From assembly GCF_004217045.1 (NCBI RefSeq), contig NZ_SGXM01000011.1, positions 83,072 to 147,071 on the forward strand: a stretch of 64,000 nucleotides of DNA, written 5' to 3'. How positions within the stretch are numbered: position 1 is the first letter of the stretch; the number at the start of each line of letters is the position of its first letter. This stretch comes from Cupriavidus agavae. Lineage in GTDB: Bacteria > Pseudomonadota > Gammaproteobacteria > Burkholderiales > Burkholderiaceae. The position numbers were made by a program, and so were the translations under genes. Below the pieces are notes generated by a model, which did not search any database, was not told the DNA's origin, and saw only the letters and a list, made by a program, of their open reading frames with translations. Positions 7,776 to 15,645 of the stretch are shown piece by piece.

Positions 7776-8696
7776 TCAGTCCTCGCCCGAACCGTCGCCA
7801 TCCGCGCGCTGGGCCAGCGCAAGCTGGTAGAGCGCGTCAGTCCTGGCGCCCGTGATCGACGCGGCCAGCTTGGCGGCGCGCTTGGCCGGCAACTCGGCCA
7901 GCAGCAGCCGCAGCACGCGCTGCGCCTCGGCGTCGGGCGCGCCGTCGCCGGCCAGTTCGGCCCGGCCGGCGCCTTCCACCACCAGCACGAATTCCCCCTT
8001 GCCGCGCGTGGCCTCGGCGGCCAGCCATGCCGGGGCGTCGGCCACGGTCAGCACCGGGGTTTCCTCGAACAGCTTGGTCAGCTCGCGGCCGATCAGCAGG
8101 CGGCGTGTGGCCGGCAGCCCTTCGGCCAGTGCGGCGAGCGTATCGGCAATCCGGTGCGGCGCCTCGTAGAGGACCCAGGCATGGTCGAGCGCGGCCAGCC
8201 CGGCAATGGCGTCGCCGCGCGCCTTGGGCTTGCCGGGCAGGAAGCCGACGAACGTGAAGCGGCCTTCGCCGGCTTCAAGCATGTCGCCGGCCACCGACAG
8301 CGCGGTCACCGCCGCGCTGGGCCCCGGCAGCGGCACCACGCGCAGGCCGGCCGCGCGCACCGCTTCCACGAGACGCGCGCCGGGGTCGGAAATGCCCGGG
8401 GTGCCGGCGTCGGAGACATAGGCGACGCGCTCGCCCTCCGCCAGCCGGTCGACGATCTTCACGGCCGCCTCGCGCTCGTTGTGCTCGTGCACCGCCACCA
8501 GCGGGCGCTGCAGGCCCACGCGGGTCAGGAGCTGCCCGGTATTGCGGGTGTCCTCGCAGGCGATGGCGTCGGCCAGGCCGAGCACATGCAGCGCCCGCAG
8601 CGACAGGTCCGCGACGTTGCCGATCGGCGTGGCCACCACGTAGAGCGTGCCGGGCGGGTAGGTCTGGCCGGCCGCCAGCTGGTTCCATTCACTCAT
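7776..8696 (-). CDS. rsmI: 16S rRNA (cytidine(1402)-2'-O)-methyltransferase RsmI
   Basis: A 306-residue SAM-dependent methyltransferase of the tetrapyrrole-methylase fold. GTLYVVATPIGNVADLSLRA near residue 17-36 and ACEDTRNTGQLL (about 50-61) are diagnostic of RsmI, followed by VSDAGTPGISDPG and GFLPGKP. It methylates the 2'-OH of C1402 in the decoding centre. It is divergent from yraN, mirroring the linkage of yraL(rsmI) with yraN-diaA-yraP in E. coli. Confidence 0.95.
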   Translation of the reverse strand: MSEWNQLAAGQTYPPGTLYVVATPIGNVADLSLRALHVLGLADAIACEDTRNTGQLLTRVGLQRPLVAVHEHNEREAAVKIVDRLAEGERVAYVSDAGTPGISDPGARLVEAVRAAGLRVVPLPGPSAAVTALSVAGDMLEAGEGRFTFVGFLPGKPKARGDAIAGLAALDHAWVLYEAPHRIADTLAALAEGLPATRRLLIGRELTKLFEETPVLTVADAPAWLAAEATRGKGEFVLVVEGAGRAELAGDGAPDAEAQRVLRLLLAELPAKRAAKLAASITGARTDALYQLALAQRADGDGSGED

Positions 8697-8711
8697 GCTT
8701 GAGAACTTCCT

Positions 8712-9146
8712 TTGAATCGCTCATTCCAATCGACCACGCCAGCGGTGCCGCCACGGCCGGCGCAGACGGCCACGGCGCGCGGCGCGCAGGCCGAGGACCG
8801 GGCACTGGCCTACCTGCAGCGGCAGGGGCTGGCGCCCGTCGAGCGCAATTATCGCTGCAAAGGCGGCGAGATCGATCTGATCATGCGCGCGGGCGACGGC
8901 ACGCTGGTGTTCGTCGAGGTGCGCCAGCGGCGCGGACGCGGCTTTGGCGGCGCCGCGCAGAGCATCACGCCGGCCAAGCAGCGGCGCGTGCTGCTGGCCG
9001 CCTCGCACTACCTGGCCGCGCTCGGACAGGTGCCGCCGTGCCGCGTGGATGTGGTGGCGATCGAGCCGGGCCGGCTCGACTGGCTGGCCAACGCCTTCGA
9101 CCTGAGTTCGCTCGATGGGAACGCCGGGCCGGACGCTGCGTCATAA
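8712..9146 (+). CDS. yraN: YraN/UPF0102 family nuclease-fold protein
   Basis: A 144-residue protein. The core AEDRALAYLQRQGLAPVERNYR and GGEIDLIMRAGDGTLVFVEVRQR covers the E...D...ExV signature of the UPF0102 family, a restriction-endonuclease-like fold whose function is unproven. No ATG lies in the correct place; a TTG at 8712 gives a short Ser/Pro-rich N-terminal extension, so this start is tentative. It is followed 30 nt later by the SIS-domain gene, as in E. coli yraN-yraO. Confidence 0.8.
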   Translation: MNRSFQSTTPAVPPRPAQTATARGAQAEDRALAYLQRQGLAPVERNYRCKGGEIDLIMRAGDGTLVFVEVRQRRGRGFGGAAQSITPAKQRRVLLAASHYLAALGQVPPCRVDVVAIEPGRLDWLANAFDLSSLDGNAGPDAAS

Positions 9147-9176
9147 TGCGCGGGATTGTGAAGAAGTCACCTGACC

Positions 9177-9764
9177 ATGAGCATTGAGAGCATCGAGCAG
9201 CATTTCCTGGACAGCGCCGACACCAAGCGGCATGCGGCCGCGCTGATGGCGCCGCATATCGACGCCGCCGTGGAGCGGATGGTGATGGCGCTGACCAGCG
9301 GCAACAAGATCCTGGCGTGCGGCAACGGCGGGTCAGCCGCCGACGCGCAGCATTTCGCCGCCGAGCTGATCGGGCGCTTCGAGCGCGAGCGGCCGGGATT
9401 GGCGGCGCTGGCGCTGACCACCGACAGTTCGATCCTGACCGCCATTGGCAACGACTACGATTTTTCCGTGGTGTTCTCGAAGCAGGTGGAGGCGCTGGGC
9501 CAGCCGGGCGATATCCTGCTGGCGCTGTCGACCTCGGGCGATTCGGCCAATGTGGTGGCGGCCATCCAGGCGGCCCACCAGCGCGACATGAGCGTGGTGG
9601 CGCTGACCGGCCATGGCGGCGGGCGCATCGCCACGGTGCTCGGCGAGTTCGATATTCATTTGTGCGCGCCCAGCGATCGCACCGCACGCATCCAGGAAGT
9701 GCACTGCCTGACACTGCATTGCCTGTGCGACGGGATCGACGAGGCGCTGCTGGGCGAGCCGTGA
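9177..9764 (+). CDS. diaA: SIS-domain protein, DiaA / phosphoheptose isomerase-like
   Basis: A 195-residue sugar isomerase fold protein. ILACGNGGSAADAQHFAAEL (about residue 43-62) is the phosphate-binding loop of the GmhA/DiaA family and LALSTSGDSANVVAAI the second signature. GmhA makes D-glycero-D-manno-heptose 7-phosphate for LPS, whereas DiaA lost that role and binds DnaA to promote initiation. The yraN-diaA-dolP gene order favours DiaA, but heptose isomerase activity is not excluded. An unusual row of DnaA-box-like sites follows directly after the stop. Confidence 0.8.
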   Translation: MSIESIEQHFLDSADTKRHAAALMAPHIDAAVERMVMALTSGNKILACGNGGSAADAQHFAAELIGRFERERPGLAALALTTDSSILTAIGNDYDFSVVFSKQVEALGQPGDILLALSTSGDSANVVAAIQAAHQRDMSVVALTGHGGGRIATVLGEFDIHLCAPSDRTARIQEVHCLTLHCLCDGIDEALLGEP

Positions 9765-9768
9765 GCGG

Positions 9769-9833
9769 TTATCCACATGGCCGTCCACAGCTTGTACACA
9801 GTTTTGGGCCGGTATTCCACAGCCATATCCACA
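9769..9833 (+). promoter_or_regulatory. Row of DnaA-box-like 9-mers
   Basis: A perfect DnaA box TTATCCACA lies at 9769-9777, a one-mismatch box ATATCCACA at 9825-9833, and weaker relatives end in CCACA or ACACA at 9781-9789, 9792-9800 and 9813-9821. All point the same way and start 11-12 or 21 nt apart, close to whole helical turns. The row sits between the DiaA-like gene and the dolP start. DnaA binding is inferred only from motif matches. Confidence 0.45.
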
Positions 9834-9893
9834 GGCTGCGAACCATTTCTTGATCCACCCACCGGGCACTCCACCCGTTATCCAGACACCCGC

Positions 9894-10739
9894 ATGACGA
9901 ACGTGATTCCTCAGACAACGACCTCCCTGGCCCGCGCCGCGCGCACGGCCGTGACCGTGGCTGCCCTGGTGGTGTCGGCCACGCAGCTTGCCGGCTGCTT
10001 CCCGGTGCTGGCCGGCGCCGTGGGCACTGGCGTGGTGATGGCCACCGACCGCCGGCCCACGGGCACGCAGACCATCGACCGCGGCCTGCAGCTCGAAATC
10101 GAAAGCACGCTGAGCACGCGCTACAGCAGCAGCCAGGCGCGCGTGAACACGTCGGTGTTCAACCGCAAGGTGCTGCTGACGGGCGAGGCGGCCAACGCCC
10201 AGATCAAGCAGCAGATCGAACAGTACGTGCGCGGCCTGCCCAACGCGCGCGAGGTGGTCAACGAGCTGGAGATCACGACCTCGCCCGGCTTCATGACGCG
10301 CAGCAACGACACCTACCTGACCAGCAAGGTCAAGACGCTGCTGGTCACTGCGGACGGCGTGCCGGCCAACTCGATCAAGGTCACGACCGAGAAGGGCGTG
10401 GTCTACCTGATGGGCGTGCTGACCACGGGCGAGGGCGACAAGGCCACCGATGTGGCGCGCAACGCCAGCGGCGTGCAGAAGGTGGTCAAGGTGTTCGACT
10501 ACGTGAGCGAAGCCGAGCGCGCGCGCCTGGATCAGGCGTCGAGTTCGCAGAACGGCAACACCGGCAGCGAGGCCGTGGGGACGCCGGCACCGGTGCAGAC
10601 CGTGCCGGGCAGCCAGCCGAATGCGCCGGTGACTTCGGACGCGCCGGCATCGATGGGCAGTTCGGGGGCCACCACCAGCCCGGTGGCCGCGCCCGTGACG
10701 TCGCCGGTGGCGCTGCCGCCGGGCCGCAACCTGCCGTAA
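9894..10739 (+). CDS. dolP: BON-domain outer-membrane lipoprotein (DolP/YraP-like)
   Basis: A 281-residue lipoprotein. The signal peptide ends in ATQLAGCFPVL, a lipobox with Cys at about residue 35. Two BON domains follow (about 60-125 and 135-205, each with an ARV.T..FN.KVLLTGEA or IKVTTEKGVVYLMGVLT core), then a low-complexity Ser/Thr/Pro/Ala tail. DolP supports outer-membrane integrity and BAM function at division sites. The ATG at 9894 is chosen because the upstream open frame contains the DnaA-box row and no signal peptide. The extended Ser/Pro tail is longer than in E. coli (191 residues). Confidence 0.85.
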   Translation: MTNVIPQTTTSLARAARTAVTVAALVVSATQLAGCFPVLAGAVGTGVVMATDRRPTGTQTIDRGLQLEIESTLSTRYSSSQARVNTSVFNRKVLLTGEAANAQIKQQIEQYVRGLPNAREVVNELEITTSPGFMTRSNDTYLTSKVKTLLVTADGVPANSIKVTTEKGVVYLMGVLTTGEGDKATDVARNASGVQKVVKVFDYVSEAERARLDQASSSQNGNTGSEAVGTPAPVQTVPGSQPNAPVTSDAPASMGSSGATTSPVAAPVTSPVALPPGRNLP

Positions 10740-10797
10740 GCTGAAACGGATGGGCCGGGACCACCCGGCCCCGCAGGACCCACAAGAGAGACAAGCC

Positions 10798-11208
10798 ATG
10801 CAGCCCCCGCCGCGTTACCTGTTGTCCCCCCGCTGGCTGGCCGGCCTTGCCGCGCTGGCCTGCCTGGCGCCGCCAGCGGCATCGGCCCAGCCTAACCAGC
10901 CGGCCTCCGCGCCGATGACGGCGGGCCCGGCCGACGCCGGCAAGCTGACCATCGAGGCCCAGCGCGCCCGCGTGGACCAGGCGCGCAACCAGGCTGCCTC
11001 GTGCGCGGTGTGCCATGGCCCGGACGGCCGCGCGCCGGCGGATAGTCCGATCCCGTCGCTGGCCGGCAGGCCGCGCGCGGAGCTGACCGAGATCATGCTC
11101 GAATACAAGAACGGCAAGCGCCCCGGCACCGTGATGCCGCAGATCGCCAAGGGCTACAGCGATGCCGAGATACTGGCCATCGCCGCGTGGTTCGCGGATC
11201 AGAAATAA
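10798..11208 (+). CDS. Cytochrome c subunit paired with FccB (monoheme c553-like)
   Basis: A 136-residue periplasmic cytochrome c. The signal peptide runs to about residue 30 (PPAASAQ), and SCAVCHG (about residue 68-74) is the single haem-binding CxxCH; GTVMPQIA supplies the axial Met. It lies 3 nt before a flavocytochrome c sulfide dehydrogenase flavoprotein, so it should be its electron acceptor subunit. Classical FccA has two haems; this one has one motif only. AGAGAG precedes the ATG at 10798. Confidence 0.85.
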   Translation: MQPPPRYLLSPRWLAGLAALACLAPPAASAQPNQPASAPMTAGPADAGKLTIEAQRARVDQARNQAASCAVCHGPDGRAPADSPIPSLAGRPRAELTEIMLEYKNGKRPGTVMPQIAKGYSDAEILAIAAWFADQK

Positions 11209-11211
11209 CCC

Positions 11212-12480
11212 ATGGATCGACGATTGGCTTTGAAGGCGGCGCTGGCCGCCTCGGTGCCTGGCGTACTGACGCCGGCGCTGGCGCGGGCGGCCGCGCCCGG
11301 CAAGGTAGTGGTGATCGGCGGCGGCTACGGCGGTGCCACGGCGGCGCGCTACTTGCGCGTCTGGAGCCGGGGTGCCGTGGAAGTCACGCTCGTGGAGCCC
11401 GACGCCGCGTTCGTGTCCTGCCCGCTGTCCAACCTCGTCGTGGCGGGCTTCCGCCAGCTGGGCGACCTGACGGTATCGTACGACCGGCTGGCGAGCCGCC
11501 ATGGCGTGCGCGTGGTGCGCGATCGTGCCACGGCCATCGACCCCGCCCGCCGTCAGGTACGGCTGGCGGGCGGCACGACGCTGCCGTACGACCGGCTCGT
11601 GCTGTCGCCCGGCGTGGAAATGCAGACCGGCGCGATTCCCGGCCTGGCCGCGCCCGGCGGCGCACAGTTCGTGCATGCCTGGAAAGCCGGCCCGGAAACC
11701 GAGACGCTGCGCCGGCAGCTGGCGGCGATGCCCGATGGCGGCACGTTCGCCATGACCATCCCGCTGGCGCCGTACCGCTGCCCGCCGGGGCCCTACGAAC
11801 GGGCCTGCCTGGTGGCGGACTACCTGAAGCAGCACAAGCCGCGCGCCAAGGTGCTGGTGCTCGATGCCAATCCTGACATCACGTCGAAGGCCGCGCTGTT
11901 CCGCGAGGTCTGGAAAACGCGCTACGCCGGCCTGATCGAATACCGGCCGCAGCACGAGGCCGTCGACCTGGACCCGGCCACGCGCACGATCAGGTTCGAC
12001 GTGCAGGACGACGTGAAGGCCGACGTCATCAACCTGCTGCCGCCCCAGCGCGCCGGCGCGATTGCGGTGGGCGCGGGGCTGGCCACTGCCAATGGCCGCT
12101 GGTGCGAAGTGGATTTCCAGACGATGGCCTCGCGCGTGGCACCCGATATCCATGTACTTGGCGACGCCATCCAGATTGCCCCGCTGATGCCGAAATCGGG
12201 CACGATGGCCAGCCAGCACGGCAAGGTGGCCGCCGCCGCCATCCTCCAGATGCTGGCCGGCCGCCAGCCGGACCCGGCGCCGCTCTATACCAATACCTGC
12301 TACAGCTTCACGTCGGCCACCGAGGCAATCCATATCGCCAGCGTGCACCGCTATGACGCAGGGCAGAAGACGATGCTGACGGTGCCGGGATCGGGCGGGC
12401 TGTCGGCGGCGCCTTCGGTGCTGGAAGGGCGATATGGTGAGGCATGGGCCAGGAGTATCTGGGCCGATATGTTGGGCTAG
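11212..12480 (+). CDS. fccB: Flavocytochrome c sulfide dehydrogenase, flavoprotein subunit (FccB/SoxF)
   Basis: A 422-residue FAD protein with a Tat-like N-terminus (DRRLALKAALAASVPG). KVVVIGGGYGGATAARYLR (about residue 27-45) is the dinucleotide-binding fold. The Cys in VSCPLSNLV and the Cys residues in YRCPPGPYERACL mark the redox-active and flavin-linking positions of the family, and LGDAIQIAPLMPKSGTMAS is the C-terminal FAD motif. The enzyme oxidises sulfide to sulfur in the periplasm and passes electrons to the neighbouring cytochrome. It lies 1.3 kb upstream of the sox genes, separated by an EamA transporter. Confidence 0.9.
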   Translation: MDRRLALKAALAASVPGVLTPALARAAAPGKVVVIGGGYGGATAARYLRVWSRGAVEVTLVEPDAAFVSCPLSNLVVAGFRQLGDLTVSYDRLASRHGVRVVRDRATAIDPARRQVRLAGGTTLPYDRLVLSPGVEMQTGAIPGLAAPGGAQFVHAWKAGPETETLRRQLAAMPDGGTFAMTIPLAPYRCPPGPYERACLVADYLKQHKPRAKVLVLDANPDITSKAALFREVWKTRYAGLIEYRPQHEAVDLDPATRTIRFDVQDDVKADVINLLPPQRAGAIAVGAGLATANGRWCEVDFQTMASRVAPDIHVLGDAIQIAPLMPKSGTMASQHGKVAAAAILQMLAGRQPDPAPLYTNTCYSFTSATEAIHIASVHRYDAGQKTMLTVPGSGGLSAAPSVLEGRYGEAWARSIWADMLG

Positions 12481-12521
12481 GCTTGCTCCCCTCTCCCGCA
12501 GGGCGGGAGAGGGGAGCAAGC
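12481..12521. repeat. Intergenic hairpin repeat, copy 2 (19-bp perfect arms)
   Basis: The 19-nt arm at 12481-12499 (GCTTGCTCCCCTCTCCCGC) is perfectly complementary to 12503-12521 around the 3-nt loop AGG. It begins at the base after the fccB stop. The core CCCTCTCCCGC is shared with 1516-1548 and 28831-28865. There is no T-run, so it is either a factor-dependent 3' end or a REP-like element used as a stabiliser. Confidence 0.85.
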
Positions 12522-12571
12522 CACTCACAAGAACACGAAAACCACTCGCCGCTCCTGCTACCCTCCGCCCC

Positions 12572-13471
12572 ATGCAACCCAAAGACCGCCTCCTCGCCCT
12601 CGCCATCATCGTGGTCTGGGGTGTCAATTTCGTCGTGATCAAGGTGGGCCTGGCCGGCGTGCCGCCGATGCTGCTCGGCACGCTGCGCTTTCTGCTGGTG
12701 GTGTTTCCCGCGATCGTCTTCATCCCGCGTCCGCGCATCCCGTTGCGGATGCTGGTGGCCTATGGCGCGTCGATCAGCCTGGGGCAGTTCGCGTTCCTGT
12801 TCTACGCGATGGCCGTGGGCATGCCGGCCGGGCTGGCCTCGCTGGTGCTCCAGTCACAGGTGTTCTTCACGGTGGCCATCGCCGCGTTCTGGCTGGGCGA
12901 GCCGCTGCGCTGGCACAACCTGGCCGGCATGGCGATCGCGGCGGGCGGGCTCGCGCTGATCGGCGCCGGCGCGGCGCAGGGTCCGGGCGGCATGACCGCC
13001 GCTGGCTTTGGGCTGACGCTCTGCGCGGCGCTGTGCTGGGCCACCGGCAACATCGTCAGCAAGAAGATTGGGCCGGTGGACCTGCTCGGGCTGGTGGTCT
13101 GGGGGGCGCTGATCCCGATCCTGCCGTTCGCGGCGCTGTCGTATTGGTTCGAGGGGCCGGGACGGATCGTCGAAGCGCTCGGCCATGTGCCGGGCAAGGC
13201 CATCTTCGCGGTCTGCTATCTGGCCTTCGCCGCCACGCTGTTCGGCTACACGATGTGGGGCCGGCTGCTGACCCGCTATCCGGCCAGCAAGGTGGCGCCG
13301 CTGACGCTGCTGGTGCCGGTGGTGGGGCTGGTGTCCGCCCACGTGCTGCTCGGCGAGGATCTCGGCGTGGCGCAGTGGCTCGGCGCGGCGGTGGTCATGG
13401 CCGGGCTGCTGCTGAACGTGTTCGGCAACCGCGTGTGGGTGGGCAAGACGCCGACCCGGCGCCAGACATAG
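12572..13471 (+). CDS. EamA/DMT family transporter
   Basis: A 299-residue inner-membrane protein with ten predicted helices in two EamA repeats (about 8-135 and 150-285). LALAIIVVWGVNFVVIKVGL and the MPAGLASLVLQSQVFFTVAIAA segment are typical of the YdcZ/EamA branch that exports amino acids or metabolites. The ATG at 12572 puts the first helix at the N-terminus; the longer open frame would include the hairpin repeat. The transported compound is unknown. It separates the fcc pair from the sox cluster. Confidence 0.82.
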   Translation: MQPKDRLLALAIIVVWGVNFVVIKVGLAGVPPMLLGTLRFLLVVFPAIVFIPRPRIPLRMLVAYGASISLGQFAFLFYAMAVGMPAGLASLVLQSQVFFTVAIAAFWLGEPLRWHNLAGMAIAAGGLALIGAGAAQGPGGMTAAGFGLTLCAALCWATGNIVSKKIGPVDLLGLVVWGALIPILPFAALSYWFEGPGRIVEALGHVPGKAIFAVCYLAFAATLFGYTMWGRLLTRYPASKVAPLTLLVPVVGLVSAHVLLGEDLGVAQWLGAAVVMAGLLLNVFGNRVWVGKTPTRRQT

Positions 13472-13753
13472 CCGATTTCCGAAGAAATCGAGGGTTAACC
13501 CGGGGAAATCCGGTGGATCGGCGACGATATGCGCGGTATTCGGGCATATCGATATCACGGTGTTGTCCATAGCCTTGCTCATTCTTGAGGCAAAATAGCG
13601 GGCTGGCCGCAATGCCCTGGAGCCCTCACCGATCACCGCCGAGGCACTCCTGAGAAGCCCGCCCCAACGGTGGCCAGCGCGCGCCGCGCCGCGGAGATTC
13701 CCGTGCGCGGCCATTTGCCGTCCCCACGGCTCAATCAGTTTGGAGCACAACAC

Positions 13754-14083
13754 ATGAAGCAGTTTGTCATCGCCGCGGCGATGCTGGTTGCCGCGGCGTC
13801 CTCGCATGCCGCCGTCGATGCCGCCAAGGCACAGGAAATCGCCAACAAGAACGCCTGCATGGGCTGCCATCAGGTCGACAAGAAGCTGGTCGGCCCGGCC
13901 TACAAGGAAGTGGCCGCCAAGTACAAGGGCGACAAGGGCGCGCTGGCCAAGCTGTCGGCCAAGGTGAAGGGCGGCGGCTCGGGCGTCTGGGGTCCGGTGC
14001 CGATGCCGGCCAACCCGACCATCAGCGACGCCGATGTGAAGACGGTGGTGGAGTGGGTGCTGGCCGGCGCACCGGCCAAGTAA
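13754..14083 (+). CDS. Class I cytochrome c (c551/c552 type) of the sox cluster
   Basis: A 109-residue periplasmic cytochrome. The signal peptide (MKQFVIAAAMLVAAASSHA) is followed by ACMGCHQVD with CxxCH at residues 35-39 and by WGPVPMPANP with the axial Met. Small c551-type cytochromes in sox operons accept electrons from SoxAX and pass them to the oxidase. It is the first gene of the sox run, after a 282-nt gap that should contain the promoter and a long leader. It is too small to be SoxD. Confidence 0.88.
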   Translation: MKQFVIAAAMLVAAASSHAAVDAAKAQEIANKNACMGCHQVDKKLVGPAYKEVAAKYKGDKGALAKLSAKVKGGGSGVWGPVPMPANPTISDADVKTVVEWVLAGAPAK

Positions 14084-14218
14084 GCCAGCCACCAGGCGGG
14101 CAGGCCGGTGGCACCGGCCTGCCGCCGGCATGACGGAAATATCTGAAAACGCAGGGTCCGGCGACGCACCGGGCACCGCTGGGGTCGACAGGAAACCGGG
14201 TAAGTACGGAAAGCAAAA

Positions 14219-14674
14219 ATGGACAAAAAACGACGTGAAGTGCTGCGGATGACCGCCGTACTGTCGCTGATGGCAGCCACCGGGCTGATCAGCGAGGCGC
14301 AAGCCGCCGAATGGAACAAGGCCGCCTTCGAAGGCAAGAGCGTGGCCGACGTGATCAAGTCGCTCGGCGGCAACGCGGCCGAGAAGAGCGGTGCGATCAG
14401 CTTCAACGCCCCCGACATCGCCGAGAACGGCGCCGTGGTGCCGGTGGCCGTGACCAGCAACATCCCGGACACCGAGCAGATCGCCATCCTCGTGGAAAAG
14501 AACCCGAACACGCTGGCCGCCGATTTCATCATCCCGGCCGGCACCGAGCCGTTCGTGTCCACGCGCGTGAAGATGGGCCAGACCTCGGTGGTGCACGCGG
14601 CCGTCAAGGCCGGCGGCAAGTGGTACGTGGCATCGAAGGAAATCAAGGTCACGCTGGGCGGCTGCGGCGGCTGA
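14219..14674 (+). CDS. soxY: Thiosulfate oxidation carrier protein SoxY
   Basis: A 151-residue periplasmic protein. A Tat-type N-terminus (DKKRREVLRMTAVLSL) leads into the Ig-like SoxY domain, and the chain ends in GGCGG with the sulfur-carrying Cys at residue 149. Intermediates of thiosulfate oxidation stay covalently bound to that Cys on the SoxYZ heterodimer. SoxZ follows 72 nt later. Confidence 0.96.
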   Translation: MDKKRREVLRMTAVLSLMAATGLISEAQAAEWNKAAFEGKSVADVIKSLGGNAAEKSGAISFNAPDIAENGAVVPVAVTSNIPDTEQIAILVEKNPNTLAADFIIPAGTEPFVSTRVKMGQTSVVHAAVKAGGKWYVASKEIKVTLGGCGG

Positions 14675-14746
14675 GGCCGCGCCCGACCCTGCCCCGACCT
14701 GGTTGTTCCGATACCCGAACCCGATACCTGCTGACAGGAGAAGCAC

Positions 14747-15058
14747 ATGGCAGACCCGATGCGCGTTCGCGCCACCGAAAACGGCGGCGTCGTAGACGTC
14801 AAGATTCTGATGAAGCACGACATGGAGACCGGCCAGCGCAAGGACGCCTCCGGCAAGACCGTGCCGGCCTGGCATATCCAGACCGTGACGGCGACGTACA
14901 AGGGCCGCGACGTCTTCCAGGCCCAGTTCGGCCCGGCCGTGTCGAAGGACCCGTTCCTGAACTTCAAGTTCAAGGGCGGCGCCAAGGGCGACAAGGTCAC
15001 CGTGACCTGGGTCGACAACCGCGGCGACAAGCGTACCGACGAGGCCACCATCGCCTGA
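14747..15058 (+). CDS. soxZ: Thiosulfate oxidation carrier complex protein SoxZ
   Basis: A 103-residue Ig-like protein starting MADPMRVRATENGGVVDVKILM with a normal SoxZ length. It has no signal peptide and is expected to be carried through the Tat pore by SoxY. CAGGAGAAGC precedes the ATG at 14747. It keeps the SoxY swinging arm accessible to the catalytic partners. Confidence 0.95.
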   Translation: MADPMRVRATENGGVVDVKILMKHDMETGQRKDASGKTVPAWHIQTVTATYKGRDVFQAQFGPAVSKDPFLNFKFKGGAKGDKVTVTWVDNRGDKRTDEATIA

Positions 15059-15080
15059 TCCGGCGAAGCAAGGAAGCACT

Positions 15081-15539
15081 ATGCGGCGAGCATTCATTCG
15101 CGCCACGGCGGCACTGGCCGCCATCGGCCTCTCGGCCAGGGCATCGGCCCAGCAGGCGCCGGCACCCGCGTCCGGCGGCAAGGGCCGCGTCAAGGTGGTC
15201 TACCAGTTGTCCGAGGGCAACGACCAGGCCGTGCGGGCGATGTCCAACCTGCGCAACCACCTGAACGGCGCGCCCGACACGAAGATCGTGGTCGTGGCGT
15301 TCGGTTTCGGCGTGGATTTCCTGGTCGAAGGCGCCAAGGATGCGCGCGGCAACACGTTCGAGGCGCCCGTGGCGGCGCTGAGTTCGTCGGGCGTGGAGTT
15401 CCGCGTCTGCCGCAACACGCTGACCGCGCGCCGCATTTCCGAGCAGAACCTGCTGATGGACGCCAAGGTCGTGCAGGCCGGCGTGGTGGAAGTGGCCCGG
15501 CTGCAGTTCGAGGAAGGCTACGCCTACATCAAGCCCTGA
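15081..15539 (+). CDS. DsrE-like periplasmic protein in the sox operon
   Basis: A 152-residue protein. The N-terminus MRRAFIRATAALAAIGLSARASAQ looks like an export signal, and the mature part KVVYQLSEGNDQAVRAMSNLRNHLNG then IVVVAFGFGVDFLVEGA matches the DsrE/DsrF-like fold. Two features of sulfur-transfer DsrE proteins are visible: a Cys in FRVCRNTL (about residue 109) and a conserved helix after it. It is inserted between soxZ and soxA, so a role in binding or relaying sulfane sulfur in the periplasm is likely but unproven. Confidence 0.78.
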   Translation: MRRAFIRATAALAAIGLSARASAQQAPAPASGGKGRVKVVYQLSEGNDQAVRAMSNLRNHLNGAPDTKIVVVAFGFGVDFLVEGAKDARGNTFEAPVAALSSSGVEFRVCRNTLTARRISEQNLLMDAKVVQAGVVEVARLQFEEGYAYIKP

Positions 15540-15645
15540 CGCGCCACGCATGACAACCGGCAACGAGCCGCCGGTTCCGAACAAGACAGTGGTCCGCCCT
15601 GGCGCCAGACGGTGCCGGGGCGAGACGACGAGGAGAAATGCCCCA

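Noticed and set aside
10486..12738. 750-codon minus-strand frame over dolP, the cytochrome and fccB
   Set aside because: Antisense to three well-supported genes and through the hairpin repeat; no domain seen.
13472..13753. Possible soxR-like regulator or small gene before the sox cytochrome
   Set aside because: The 282-nt gap has no frame with a plausible start and protein; only small inverted repeats (for example CGATTTC/GAAATCG near 13472-13490) are seen.
12854..15193. 779-codon minus-strand frame over the transporter and first sox genes
   Set aside because: Same artefact of GC-rich third positions; soxY and soxZ on the plus strand are unmistakable.
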